From NCBI GenBank assembly GCA_020744425.1, contig JAGMUV010000013.1, positions 806,001-870,000 on the forward strand: a DNA stretch of 64,000 bases, given 5' to 3'. The position numbers were made by a program, and so were the translations under genes. Within the stretch, counting starts at the first letter, position 1. Each line of letters starts with the position of its first letter. The notes beneath the pieces are model-generated. The model saw only the letters and a list, made by a program, of their open reading frames with translations, was not told the DNA's origin and did no database searches. Below, one piece after another: positions 22,954-34,157 of this stretch. Origin of the DNA: Dactylonectria macrodidyma (taxonomy: Eukaryota > Ascomycota > Sordariomycetes > Hypocreales > Nectriaceae).

Positions 22954-23599
22954 ATGGCCTCAATTGCTCGATCTCTGCGCGCTGCCGCTCCCGTCGCCAG
23001 GGCCTTCGCCCCCCGCGCCGCGCCTCTTGCCCGCGCTGCCGCATTCAGGCCCTTTTCTACTTCCAAGCTGAGTGAGTTCGCCGGAACACCTCCAACGTCT
23101 TGCCCCCCCTGCTCGGCCAAACACTCCGGGTCGCTTTACATGCGCGGATGAGCTCGAGAATCTTTTGTAACTGACGAGAGCTGCTCGAAACGCAGGCTTC
23201 GCCCGCCGGTACACAAAGGAGCACGAATGGATTGACCTGTCGGCGGACAAGAAAAGCGGCGTCATTGGCATCTCCAGCTACGCGGCGGAGCAGCTGGGCG
23301 ACGTAGTCTACGTCGAGCTCCCCGAGGCGGACCAGTGGGTCGACAAGGGCGACGCCGTCGGCGCCGTCGAGTCCGTCAAGAGCGCCAGCGACATCAACGC
23401 CCCGATCCGCCTGCGCGTCACCCAGGCCAACTCGGCCCTCGAGGAGAAGCCCTCCACCATCAACCGCGTCCCCGAGGACGACAGCGCCGGCGGCGGCTGG
23501 ATCGCAAAGGTCGAGGTCGACGAGGCCGGCGCCAAGCAGTACGATGACCTCATGGACGAGGCCGCCTACAAGGTCTATTCTAGCGGCGAGGAACACTAA
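22954..23599 (+). CDS. GCV3: Glycine cleavage system H protein, mitochondrial
   Basis: The H protein is the lipoyl-carrying shuttle of the mitochondrial glycine cleavage complex; it passes the aminomethyl group between P, T and L proteins. Exons 22954-23071 and 23196-23599 (GTGAGT...GCAG intron) give 173 residues. Residues 1-40 form an Arg/Ala-rich mitochondrial presequence (SIARSLRAAAPVARAFAPRA). The mature domain begins RRYTKEHEWIDL and contains GISSYAAEQLGDVVYVELP and the lipoylation site GAVESVKSASD (lysine 101). The C-terminus GGGWIAKVEV...LMDEAAYK is typical. Length and motifs match the family throughout. It is the first of six consecutive genes for mitochondrial proteins and converges with the mL38 gene. 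Confidence 0.95.
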
Positions 23600-24214
23600 G
23601 CAAACTCAACAATTGTAAAACGGCGGCACGGGTGTGAATCCCGAGCATCTTAGGCTTCGAGGCATGGCAGGGCCAAAACAAACACAGTTCAACCTGGAGA
23701 CGAAATAGACGTAGAATTGTACCATATTGGAGATTGGCATTCTGGGAGTAATAATACATCTAGATAAGTATTGTTATTTGCAGATATCAGTCCGTGCCAT
23801 GAGGATGGCGGGAACGCTACTTCACTCACTACCAGTCGATGAGTAGGCGCTTTGAATCGCTCGAAAGTAACATACTTGTATTGCAATTGAGTCAACGTCA
23901 AGTCTCGTGGTTTAAGGACGATGTCAGGCTAGCAATCAGCACTTGGTTAAATGTGCAAGGTCATGAAGAATTAGAACGTCACAAGAGCTCGGTTATACAC
24001 CCACTCACAGTCTTAGCAGCAACGCTGGTAAACATCCCAGGATACGATGCTGTCCAACGCCGTAGCAAATAGATTGCAAACTTCACGGCAAGATCCCTAG
24101 AATGAAGAAGGTCGGAATTTTTTTCTTTTGATCTGCGTCTCCCACCCTTTGGTACTCCTACATAGAGGCCGTCGTCTAAATGTACAATGGTATATGATAC
24201 AGCGAGTCCCCCGC
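23600..24214. other. Convergent intergenic region
   Basis: These 615 bases separate the 3' ends of the H-protein and mL38 genes. No gene is seen. The DNA is AT-richer than the neighbouring coding sequence, as expected for 3' untranslated regions. Confidence 0.6.
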
Positions 24215-25635
24215 TCACCTCTTCTTGATCCAACCCCGGGCGTTGGACACGCCTCTGATGCGCTTGGTGTACTTCCAGAGGTGGCGGTACTTGGGTCCCT
24301 GGCGCTTGGCCTCCCAGCCGCGGGCCTTGACGGGCGGCTTGAGGCTGTGGACGCGCGTGGGGCGGAACTCGAGATCGGCGCCGGGGATGCCGTGGCGCGC
24401 CATGACGGCCGCCGTGTTGTCGTCCCACACGGTGCGGAACAGGTTGAAGCCGAAGGGCTGCAGGCCGAACTTGTCGCGGAACGACTTGAGCGAGAAGCCA
24501 TCGCGCCGGGAGTAGAGCTCCTTGAGCTTGGCCACGTCGACTGTCTCGCCGGGCTTCTGCTCGAGGAGGTAGATGCCGAGGCGGTGGTAGGGAGCGCCCT
24601 TTTGCGAAAAGGCGGGCAGCCAGGGCACGGCGAGCTGGTCCTCGCCCTTTATCCTGCTGAGGGGCAGCGAAGTGTCAGTGGGGTCGAGCGGTACGTTGGC
24701 GGCGAGGTAGTGGCATCGCTTGGCGAAGCCGTCGTTTTCCGGGTCCGGCACGTCGGCGTCGAGGACGACGATCGAGACCATGCGGGTGCCCTTGTCGAAG
24801 ACCTGGACGCGAAGCCGCGGCGGGTTCTCGCTGACGAGGCTGTCGACGATGGTGCCCGGCGGCACCTTGAGCTTGCGGAAGTACAGCTGGACGTCGGCCG
24901 TGGGCTCCAGCTTGGGCAGCACGTCCGGCACGATGCTGAACTGCTTGATGCGCTGCGTGATCAGGCGGTGGTCGTAGGAGCGCCACTTCTTCTCGGCGTA
25001 GTAGCGGTAGATGGGCTTGTTCATGTCACCTAGAGGGGGATCGGTTAGCTGGCGATTCTCGTGGCCAATGGCACCAATTGTGCTTCGTTCCCTCCCCATC
25101 GCAATCGCAACGTACCCAGTCCGTCCTCAAAGCGCTTCTTGACGATGGGGTCGTTAACATCGGCGAGAATCTTGAGCTTGTCGGCGTGCCTCCGCAGGCT
25201 GGCCAGCTTGATGTCCTTCTTGGCCTGTCCACCCTTGAGGGTTGCAGCGTCCTTCTTCTCCAGCAGCGAAATCTTGTCCATGGTCGCAGTGATCTGGGCC
25301 AGCTTCTGCTCGCGATCGGCGGCGAGGATCTTGCGGGCCTCCTGGAAGGCCTGGTAGGGCAGGTGCTCGAAGGGTACGTTGGCGGTGGTGCGGATGGCGA
25401 CACGACGCCGGCGGGAGCCTACGGGCATCTTGCCAGCCCGGACGAGCTGCTCCTCGAACTCGGGCAACACCGTGTTGGGGTCGAGGTCCAGCGGGTTGAT
25501 GTCGGAGGAGGACGCCTCGGCAGCCGGGGGTGGGACATCGGCGCGGGCGGCGGCGCCGGTGGTGAAGGGCCGGACGACGCTGTGCGGGCGCAGCTGCCGG
25601 GCGAGCGGCCTTACGACGGCCTGGCACCGCGACAT
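24215..25635 (-). CDS. MRPL35: Mitochondrial large-subunit ribosomal protein mL38
   Basis: mL38 is a mitochondria-specific protein of the 54S ribosomal subunit that contains a phosphatidylethanolamine-binding-protein (PEBP) fold. Exons 25116-25635 and 24215-25029 join at GTACGT...CTAG in phase to 444 residues. Residues 1-40 are an Arg-rich presequence (RCQAVVRPLARQLRP). Then come an N-terminal helical region with LPEFEEQLVRAGKMPVGSRR, and the segment DMNKPIYRYYAEKKWRSYDH right after the junction. The PEBP-like part includes LRVQVFDKGTRMVSIVVLDA, DVPDPENDGF and PYHRLGIYLLEQ. The C-terminus RHGIPGADLEFRPTR is characteristic of mL38. It is divergent from uL4m across 330 bp. Earlier in-frame codons above 25635 lack an ATG, which supports this start. 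Confidence 0.92.
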
Positions 25636-25965
25636 TGGGACGGTGCGGGCGAATGTGTGGTGTTGGTGGAGGCGGTGGTGGTGAGGTGAAGTCGAAAAGA
25701 CCCGGAGCCGTCCCATCACCAAATCGTGAAAAAAGCTCTGAGCTGGGATAATGTGCTGCCAGACCGGGGCGGGCTTGCGGGCGGGGCCCCACTGAAACAA
25801 TCCTCCCCTCCCCCCCGGAACGCCTTGCAACGGGACTGGACGGAAGTTGCCGCACCACTTTTTTGACACTCACGATTTTCGACCCCCATCTCAACCCGCT
25901 ACAGCTAACCATCTAGACATCTCGACAACACCTCCTGCCTCTCCAATCTGAGGCTGTTGTACACG
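25636..25965. promoter_or_regulatory. Divergent promoter shared by mL38 and uL4m
   Basis: The start codons of two mitochondrial large-subunit ribosomal protein genes face away from each other across 330 bp. This short interval must contain both promoters and both leaders. It has C-rich and G-rich blocks (CCTCCCCTCCCCCCCGGAAC near 25803) but no obvious TATA box. Co-regulation is inferred from the arrangement. Confidence 0.7.
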
Positions 25966-27115
25966 ATGGCTGGAAAGGGAATTGGCTGTCTGGCCGAGGC
26001 CATGACCGCCTTGCGCGTGTCCACAACCAAGGTACGTCTTTTCTATGGTCTGCACAAGTGATGGAGGGCTTGCGGTGTCGATATGGTGGGATTCGAAATT
26101 GGGAGAATGGAACAAAGCTCACAAATGCAATTGACAGCCCGCCACCTTGAGCAGGACATTTACACGCACAATGGCCACCGAGGCGACCGTCGGCGAACCT
26201 AAAAAACAATCTGCAGCCGTCGCCACGCCACAGGCCATCCTCGAGTCTTGGAACCCAAGTCAGTTTACACCCTCCCCCCTCCTACTACCCCAATGGCGAT
26301 AGCTTCAATTGCTCACCCTTGACTCTCCTCTAGTCTCAACCGTACCCCTCACCATCCACAGCTTCCCCTCCCTCGAACCAACATCCCTCGAGCAGTGGTC
26401 CGTCAACCACCTCTACCTCCCCCTCCGGCGCGACATCCTCCATCTCGCCGTCGTCTATGAGGGCGACAACACGCGGCAGGGCACCGCCTCGTCCAAGACG
26501 CGCTACGACGTCCACGGCTCGCACCGCAAGATGCGCCCGCAAAAGGGCACCGGCCGCGCCCGCATGGGCACCAAGCAGAGCCCCATCAACCGCGGCGGCG
26601 GCAAGACCTTCGGCCCCCAGCCCCGCGACTTCGGCACCAGCCTCAACCGCAAGGTCTACGACAAGGCCTGGCGCACCGCCCTCAGCTACCGCTACCGCAA
26701 GGGCGACCTCGTCGTCGTCGAGGACGGCATGGACCTCGCACTGCCCGAGGACTTTGAGATCGTCGCCGAGAAGCACATGAAAGACGGCCTGCGCGAGGCT
26801 TACCTCAAGCGCTACATGCGCGGTGTCCTGTCCGGCCTCGGCCTCGGCCGGTCCAGTGGCCGCACGCTGTTCGTCACCGGCGACCGCCGCGATGCCCTGA
26901 GCGAGGCCATGGCCCAGGTACCCCAGGACGGCCGCCTGCTCGATATCGAGGACGTCGACGTCAAGGACCTGCTAGAGACGGGCAAGGTGGTCCTGGAGCG
27001 CAGCGTGCTCAGGGAGCTGATCGAGAGCCACCAGAGCGACCTGGTGAGCAAGGTCGTCATGCAGGGTTTGGTCAAGGGCGGGCCGGCCGTCGGGTCAAGG
27101 ATCCTCGGAGTCTGA
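25966..27115 (+). CDS. YML6: Mitochondrial large-subunit ribosomal protein uL4m
   Basis: uL4 is a universal ribosomal protein of the large subunit whose extended loop lines the exit tunnel. Exons 25966-26031, 26138-26258 and 26334-27115 give 322 residues. Residues 1 to about 35 form the mitochondrial presequence (SRTFTRTMATE). The uL4 core carries RRDILHLAVVYEGDNTRQGT, the loop motif SKTRYDVHGSHRKMRPQKGT-GRARMGTKQSP and INRGGGKTFGPQPRDF, which are highly conserved. The C-terminal half has VVVEDGMDL and FVTGDRRDALSEA. Donors are GTACGT and GTCAGT; acceptors are GACAG and TCTAG. It diverges from mL38 and converges with PGS1 (298 bp between stops). Confidence 0.94.
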
Positions 27116-27413
27116 AAGGCGGCGGATGGCACATCAGCAGCAAAGGTGTGGTTTAGTGGCCTGTGTAGACTAGACATTGTACTATTCTGTATACAAAAAT
27201 CCCCCATGATGAGGGGACACGATACACTCTGCATGTCATCTCATATTCACCAACGAGAGAGATTCATGAGGCTTGAGATTTGATATTCGTCTCCGAGTCT
27301 AGCCAGGTTCCAAGAACCCAGCAAAGAGCATGAAGGGGGGGGATTTTTATATCAAGTGCGTCGAACTCTACAACGACCGTGAAGTCTTTGTACTTTTATA
27401 TCCCATAATCGTT

Positions 27414-29155
27414 CTATAACGCCCCACCCACCAGCGACACAATCCACATGGCCACGCGCACCTTGAGCCCAACCCTGCGCTCGTTGACGGCCAAGTCGTC
27501 CCTCGTCACACGGGTCGCGTGCTCCTGCAACCAGCGCTGCTCGTCGGCAAGACGGGCCTTGAGGCCGTCGTCGCGTGTGACGATGAGGGCGCCAGCCTCA
27601 AGGTCGTGTGAGTAGCTGCGCTTGGTGTAGTTAGAGCTACCGATTATGCTTATGGCCGGACCCTTCTCACTATCACCAGGCATGGTAACCCACAGGCCCT
27701 TAGCGTGGTACGTCCAGCCGCCGGGCTGCCCGACGACACCCCGGCGCCACTCCTTGAGGGCGATGGACTCGTCACGGCCCTCGTGGTGCACGCGGTGCAG
27801 GAAGCGCCGGGCCAACAGCGTGTAGGCGTCCGGCAGTAGGCCCGAGACGCCCCGGGATTTGTAGAAGCCGTTGGCCTCCGGGTGCGCCGTGATGACCGTG
27901 TTCTGCGATGACGCCGTGCCCATGAGCAACCGCGTCAGTGACGGCGCCGGGTTGAAGTAGCCGGCTGTAAACGTCCACGAGGCGTCGCGGTACGCCGGTG
28001 ACCCCAGCGTTTTGAGGATGTGCGTGACGACGGGCAGCTCCGTCGAGGCGTCGGGCTTCATGATCTGCGACATCTGTCCGAGCATGTAGACTCTCGTGTC
28101 GGCCATGTCTCCGGCTGTCTGCTTGGCGCTGGCGGGTTGTAATAGTGACTGCAGCGTCGCCGTGGTGCTCTTGAGAAACGACTGGGGCTTCTCTAAAGGC
28201 GACGGCGCCGAGTTGGACTGGGGCCACGCAAGAGTGAATCCCGCTGCGTCCATCTCAGACGGCTCGACAAGGAAGCTAAAGGATGCAGCGCCCGAGTGTA
28301 CCTTCCAAAAGTGCTCCGTAATCTCCTTGGAAGCGAATAGATGATACCGATCCTGGCGGTTCGTAAAGTAGTCGGTAGACAAGTTGGCGCTGAGAAAGTT
28401 GTCAGCCCCCATTTTCGCAGTCCTTGTTCGAACCCCCCGCCGGAACATACCCAGACATGATGATCTCGTCGTCGATGCCATACAGTTTCATATGTTGCAG
28501 CCCCCACCCCTCGTTGATGCGCTTGGGGATGTACTGCTTGCGCAGCCCCGTCAGGTTGGGCGTGTGATACATGCGAATCTCGACGCGGTCAGCGCCAAAC
28601 TCGGCCACCAGCGGCGCCAGCAGCGACGCGCTCGACGGGTCCGGGGCCTCGCGAGTGCCGCGCAGAGCGTCCGTCAGGATGCTCAGCTTGAGCCCGGGCG
28701 TCTTGCGCAGCGCCTCCCGCAGCGTCTCGATGAGCTCCTTCTCCGACTTGCCAATGTACAGCGTCGACAGGAAGATGCGGTTGCGGGCGTTGCGGATTCG
28801 GTCCTAGTGTCCTCCCGTCATATCAGCCCGGGGTGCTCTCCGTCTCGTCTGGTGGTGTTTGCAGCGCGGGGTCTCGCCTAACCTTGAGGGTCTCGTAAAA
28901 CTCGGCGGGCGTCTGGATAATGCGGATCTGGTCGCCGCGGACATCGAAGCTCGGGGCCAGGCGGTCCAGCTCGGCGACAAACGGGGCCAGCGCACCCACG
29001 CCGCTCACCGGGGCCGGCGCCGGCGTCGGAGCTCCTCCAGCGGGCATCGAGTACCGTCTGCACTGGATGCGCGCGGCCGGCGCATGAGGGGCCGTCGCCT
29101 TGAACACGGGGGCGCGGAGCCTCGCGGTGCAGCGGGCGCAGCTCCGGGAGAGCAT
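27414..29155 (-). CDS. PGS1: Phosphatidylglycerophosphate synthase (CDP-diacylglycerol--glycerol-3-phosphate 3-phosphatidyltransferase)
   Basis: This mitochondrial enzyme makes phosphatidylglycerophosphate from CDP-diacylglycerol and glycerol 3-phosphate, the committed step toward cardiolipin. Exons 28883-29155, 28451-28803 and 27414-28389 join in phase to 533 residues, close to the yeast length. The N-terminus is a presequence (RSCARCTARLRAPVFKA). It is a phospholipase-D-superfamily enzyme. HKD motif 1 is QHMKLYGIDDEIIMSG with H195, K197 and D202, completed across the second intron by ANLSTDYFTNRQDRYH. Motif 2 is YHAKGLWVTMPGD followed by GSSNYTKRSYSHDLEA. NARNRIFLSTLYIGKSE precedes motif 1, as in the family. 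The first donor (GTTAGG) is weak, but the joined protein is well conserved there. It is divergent from NDUFA12. Confidence 0.93.
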
Positions 29156-29413
29156 TGCGCAATTGCAATTGGCTTGTGTCGACTTTGAGGGTAGTGGGGA
29201 GAATCAAAGATTCTTGAACTGAAGCTCTACCTAGGTCGAAATAATTTAGCATTACAATTTGGGTACGTACCATAGGTCGTCATTGACGGGGTGGGTGCAG
29301 GGGCCGGGTTCAGCCGCGGATCATCCGGCCCGGCTCGTCTTCAACTACCTCGACTTTCTTGATAGCATCACCAACTCGCCCACGCCGACGTCCATTGCCC
29401 GCCCACCGCAACC
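29156..29413. promoter_or_regulatory. Divergent promoter shared by PGS1 and NDUFA12
   Basis: The ATGs of two genes for mitochondrial proteins are only 258 bp apart and face away from each other. The interval contains TACCTAGGT at 29228, a motif that recurs in other promoters of this window. Shared control is inferred. Confidence 0.65.
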
Positions 29414-30105
29414 ATGTCGACCCTCTCCCGAACGCTGTCCAACCTGTACAAGGTTGGCATCAAGGTACGTGCCGCCAATTCCCCTCCGAGAACGACGCCC
29501 AAGTCGCTAACCTTTGCCTCCCCTCCCCGCAACAGGATTACTTCAGACAGATGCTGGTACGTAGCCGACGCCCTCGAACCACGCCGACCAGCTTTAACTA
29601 ACGCTCGGGCCCGCCTCGAACAGTACATCGGTACGCACGCCTCGAACGATACCACAACGGCAGATCTAAGGCTGACACGATGACCTCTCTTCTCACGCAG
29701 GTGACACCAAGTACGGCCGCCTCGTGGGCACCGACCGCGCCGGCAACAAGTTCTTTGAGAACCTCGAGGAGCTGCCTCTGCGAACCCGCTGGGTCGAGTT
29801 CGCCAAGCACGACTACGACGCCGCCCACATCGAGCCCGGATGGCACGCCTGGATCAGCTACACGCTCGACACCCCCCCGACTCAAGACGCCCTCATCAAG
29901 GCCGGCACCCGCCACTTCGAGCCTACGGGACCCGTCTTCAACTATACCGGCACCCGTGGAGCCTTCAAGACATATAACACGTACGTACCGTCCGGATCCA
30001 GACCCGACTACGGCCAAATCATGGACCTAACGCACAGTGCTAATAAATTGCAGGACCAAGCCAAAGATTCAGGCCTGGCAGCCCGTGGCGGCTCCCCGGG
30101 CATAA
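29414..30105 (+). CDS. NDUFA12: NADH:ubiquinone oxidoreductase subunit NDUFA12 (complex I, B17.2 family)
   Basis: NDUFA12 is an accessory subunit on the matrix arm of respiratory complex I. Five exons (29414-29464, 29536-29556, 29624-29630, 29701-29980, 30054-30105) join in phase to 136 residues. Exon 2 has only 21 nt (DYFRQML) and exon 3 only 7 nt (TACATCG). The joined N-terminus MSTLSRTLSNLYKVGIK-DYFRQML-YIGDTKYGRLVG matches the family. The core continues DRAGNKFFENLEELPLRTRW, then EPGWHAWISYTLDTPP, both signature segments. The C-terminus is TKPKIQAWQPVAAPRA. There is no cleavable presequence, as usual for this subunit. All donors are GTACGT or GTACGC-like. Confidence 0.93.
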
Positions 30106-30391
30106 GGAGCAATATTTGTTGATGGACGCGCGTGTACATATTTCCAATGTCGGGATTAGACGAATGGAGCCCCTAAGGGGAAAAGAACAGCCGGAAAGGT
30201 GCTGAAATCAAATCATATCTCTCAACAGTGCCACTTGCGTGAACAGAGCTCGCGCAGTGCCTAGTAGAAAACACATCATCTAGTATCTGGGAAATACGTC
30301 GACACTATCTATCCGCTGCGACATGGAATCTCTCACACTACTGACAAACATGCAAACCATAATATGAATCAACCCCTCATGCTGCCATATA

Positions 30392-33300
30392 CTACTGCGA
30401 TTTGGCTTCAATGGCCGACTTAATGGCTACAGGACTGTCAATATGCGGGAAAGAGGATGGGGATGCGAAATACTGACCTTCACATGTGACTCTAGCGTCA
30501 CCAAACAGCATTCTTGCGTTAGACATATAGAACATAGGGTTCGGGACATCCGCTGCGTTGTGTTAGTGGGCTTCTCGAATCTCGGATCTGGGAAAACTTA
30601 CCATAACCGCTAGCCAAGCTTCTCTTCATCACAACCACTTGCTTAGCCTTCCAGGCATGAAGCACAGGCATGCCCTCAATGGAGCTACCCTTCTCCATCG
30701 CAATCGGGTTCACTGTGTCGTTGGCACCAATGACCACAGCCAGGTCCGTCTCGGGGAAGTCGTCATTGATCTCGTCCATTTCCAGAACGATGTCATACGG
30801 CACGCTTGCTTCCGCAAGGAGCACGTTGCACTGACCAGGCATACGACCTGCCACAGGGTGAATTGCGAATCGAACCTTGATTCCCTTGGCACGCAGCGTC
30901 GAAACGATGCTCGATAGGGCGTACTGCGCCTTGGCCACGGCCATGCCGTAGCCGACAATCAAGATGACCGACTCCGAGTTGAGGAGCGAGTCTGCAAGTT
31001 CATCTACATTTGTTTTGGTGACTTCTCCTTGAGGTTTATACTCTTGGACCGCTGTTGTCGTGCCTATCCCACCAAACAGGACGTTGGTGAGAGAACGGTT
31101 CATGGCCACGCACATTACGTACGAGAGAATAGAGCCGGATACGCCTATCAGGGCTCCGACACTCGTTAGCAGCGGGTTATCCAGCATGAAGCCTTCAGCC
31201 ACAAGTGCGAAGCCGCTATAGGCGTTTAGAACGGTGATGACGACAGCTAAGAGAAATCAGTATCAAGGCCGAATTGCATCAGAATCTACTTACGCATATC
31301 AGCACCACCAATTGCGGATGTGGTCGTGTACCCTTTGATGAAACTCATCACAGTGTTGGCTGCCAGCGCTCCAGCTGCGATCATAGGACTTCCGGGAGCC
31401 ATTGTGACAAAGGCACCCATGGTTGCAACGTTGCTGGCCAACAGCCCCGAGTTGATTGCATGACGACCTGGTAAGAGCTTAGGCTTCGAAGACATTCGAC
31501 CACCAAGCTTGAGGAAGGCTACGATGGAACCGGTAAAGGTGATACCACCTGTTCAGAAGTCAGTATAGCACGTTAGAAAGCTACAGTGGGTACCGTACCA
31601 ATGAGGACTCCAAGATATGCTGTTACCATGTGAAGCGTGGAAATATCCACACTTCCAACTTCCGCCATGACGCTGCCAATGCTAGTCAAGACGGCTGCGA
31701 GACCGACGACAGAGTGGAGAGCGGCAACGGTTTGGGGGAGGTCAGTAGGCGTGATTCGCTTGCCAATGAGAAATCCTAAAATTCTGGTCAGCCCTAGTAC
31801 TCTAAACCTCTCACGAACGCTACATACCAGCAAGAACACCCAGTGTGGCGAGACTACCAAACTGTGTCAGGACTTCGGGCGAGAAACCGGCGGCGAGCAA
31901 GCTAGCCAGAACGCCAGTACCAACACCGAGCATACCGAGCATGTTACCCATGCGAGCAGTAGTTTGAGAGGCCAGGCTGGATAGAGAACCGATGCAAAGC
32001 ATAGAGCTGGCGAGGTACCCAGCCTGGACCAGGCCGGCAGCACCAGTCGAGGCGGCGGCGACGAAGCCGCCGCCACAAAGAACAGCCGGAATACCATAAA
32101 GCCAGGGATACTCAGGGGGGTCGGTTGGTCCTACAAAATGCATTAGTCGGATCAACCTGCAGTATATCTAAGCTCAACTCACTCTTGAACATGTCCAGCA
32201 TGCGCTTCGTGATGACGAAACCACCACCAACGTTGACAAAGGCAAGAAGAACACTGAGAGCTCCGAAAACTTGAGGGATTGTCTCTGGGACATATCCACC
32301 GCCGAGAATGAACAAACCGCCAACACCAACCATGCCAGAGATGGCATTGGTGACGCTCATCAAGGGCGAGTGCAGGGCGGGGGCGACACCCCAGATAACT
32401 CTGTAACCGATCAGACTGGCAAGGGAAAAGGTAAAGGCATTAGACATGAGCAGTGGGCTGGTAAGCTTTCCAAGGGCAAGGACACTACCCATGCCTGCGG
32501 TGACGCCAGCAACCTCTCGTGTCTTTTTCTGCCACGGAGTTAATTCAACCGGCTCAACGAGAACTGCCTTGGCTTCAGGCTTGGCTGGGGCAGGAGGAGG
32601 AGTTGGTCGGGGAGCAGGAGGCAGGATTTCGCCGTTCTTGGTCACAATCGCTCCGCGGACGACTTCGTCTTCAAGGTCGATGCCGAACTCTCCGCTTCTG
32701 GGGGCCATGGAAAGGAGTAGCTTGGTGATATTGTTGGAGTACAGAGTAGATGATTGTGTAGGCAATCGAGATGGCAGATCAGCGTATCCTGTTACTTCGA
32801 GTCAGCATAAATAACGTATTCCGCAGCCAGTAACTACTTACCAATAACCTTGACGTCGTTGTAAGTCGTCAGCTTGCCCTTTACAGTAGCCTCACAATTG
32901 CCTCCGGCCTCAGCGGCCAAGTCAACGATGACACTTCCGGGTTTCATCACATCGAGCATGTCCTTGGTAATGAGCTTGGGCGCGGGCTTGCCGGGGATCA
33001 GGGCTGTAGTGATGATGATGTCAACATCCTGAGCCTGCTCCTTGAACAGCTTCATCTCGGCTTCAATAAATTCCTTACTCATTTCCTTGGCATAACCGCC
33101 GGCACCATCACCATCCTCTTCGATTTCAACCTCTATAAACTCGGCGCCAAGGGACTGGACCTGCTCACGTGCTGCAGGTCTCGTGTCGAAGCCGCGGACA
33201 ATGGCACCCATGCGACGGGCCGTAGCAATGGCGCTCAAACCAGCAACACCAGCACCGATGACTAGAACCTTGCATGGAGGAATCTTTCCAGCAGCAGTAA

Positions 33301-34157
33301 CCTGGCCGGTCAAGAACCTGCCGAAGACGTTGGATGCTTCAAGGACGGCCTTGTAGCCAGCAATATTTGCCATACTGCTCAGGGCATCAAAGACTTGTGC
33401 ACGGGATATCCGAGGGACCATGTCCATGGCAAAGGAAGTAGCCTTTCTGGCCGCAATCTTCTGGACAAGGTCCTTGTTCTGGGCGGGCTGCAAGAAGGAG
33501 AGGATGGTTTGGCCCTCCTTGATTGCGTCGACCTCTCGAAGCTCAGGGCCACGGACCTTGAGGACGATATCGGCATTGGCCCAAACATGTTTGGCGTCTA
33601 CAAGCGTGGCACCCGCCTTTTCGTAGGCAGAGTCGGGGAAATCAGCGGAAATTCCAGCGCCGTGCTCGACCAGGATTTTGCCGAAGCCCTTCTTCTTCAG
33701 CAGGATGACATTGGCAGGAGTGAGGGCTACACGCCGCTCGCCGGCAAAAATCTCCTTGGGCACGCCAACTGCGAGCTCTCCATAGGGTGTGCTTGGGGGC
33801 AAGACAACAGTTGAGTAGGTGCTAGGGTCGGGAGGCGACGGGGTTGCGACGGCAGAGGCATGGCGAATCAGTGCGACCGATTTAGCCAGCGCTGGAACGA
33901 GAGCGCGGTGGCAAGAGGCCGAGGGAATGGAGCTGTGCCATTGTCTGCCGCGAGACAAGGCAATTGAGTCTGGCTCGATTTCCGTCAGTTAGGAAAACTT
34001 GAGGGGAGGCTCTGGGCGCTTTAGGAGCCCATCTAAGAGTCATCGACTTGCCTCGGAGTCGCAAGCCGTGCGTCGCAAACAGGCGGGGAGCTACGCAGAG
34101 CTCGGGCGTAGCTGTAGCCGAGGCAGAAGCCATCGGGCGAAGCACGCTGGAAGCCAT
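30392..34157 (-). CDS. NNT: NAD(P) transhydrogenase, mitochondrial, proton-translocating
   Basis: This inner-membrane enzyme uses the proton gradient to move hydride from NADH to NADP+, supplying mitochondrial NADPH. Nine exons join in phase to 1109 residues: 34052-34157, 32842-33969, 32183-32788, 31828-32130, 31599-31775, 31294-31548, 30602-31246, 30478-30552, 30392-30426. Order: presequence, NAD-binding domain I ([20 protein letters not shown], then [20 protein letters not shown]), transmembrane domain II spread over exons 3-7, and NADP-binding domain III ([49 protein letters not shown]). As in other single-chain eukaryotic enzymes, the bacterial subunits are fused. The C-terminus [20 protein letters not shown] is typical. 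Intron 1 is a GC-AG intron (33970-34051). Exon 2 has no ATG near its 5' end, so the first exon is required. Confidence 0.95.

Noticed and set aside
24128..25033. A 301-codon open frame on the + strand opposite mL38.
   Set aside because: It is the antisense shadow of a GC-rich conserved coding exon. Its translation is low in complexity and has no motifs, while mL38 is clearly conserved on the other strand.
28408..28450. A GTTCGAAC element resembling a tRNA B box.
   Set aside because: It lies inside the second intron of PGS1, with no A box or stem structure around it.
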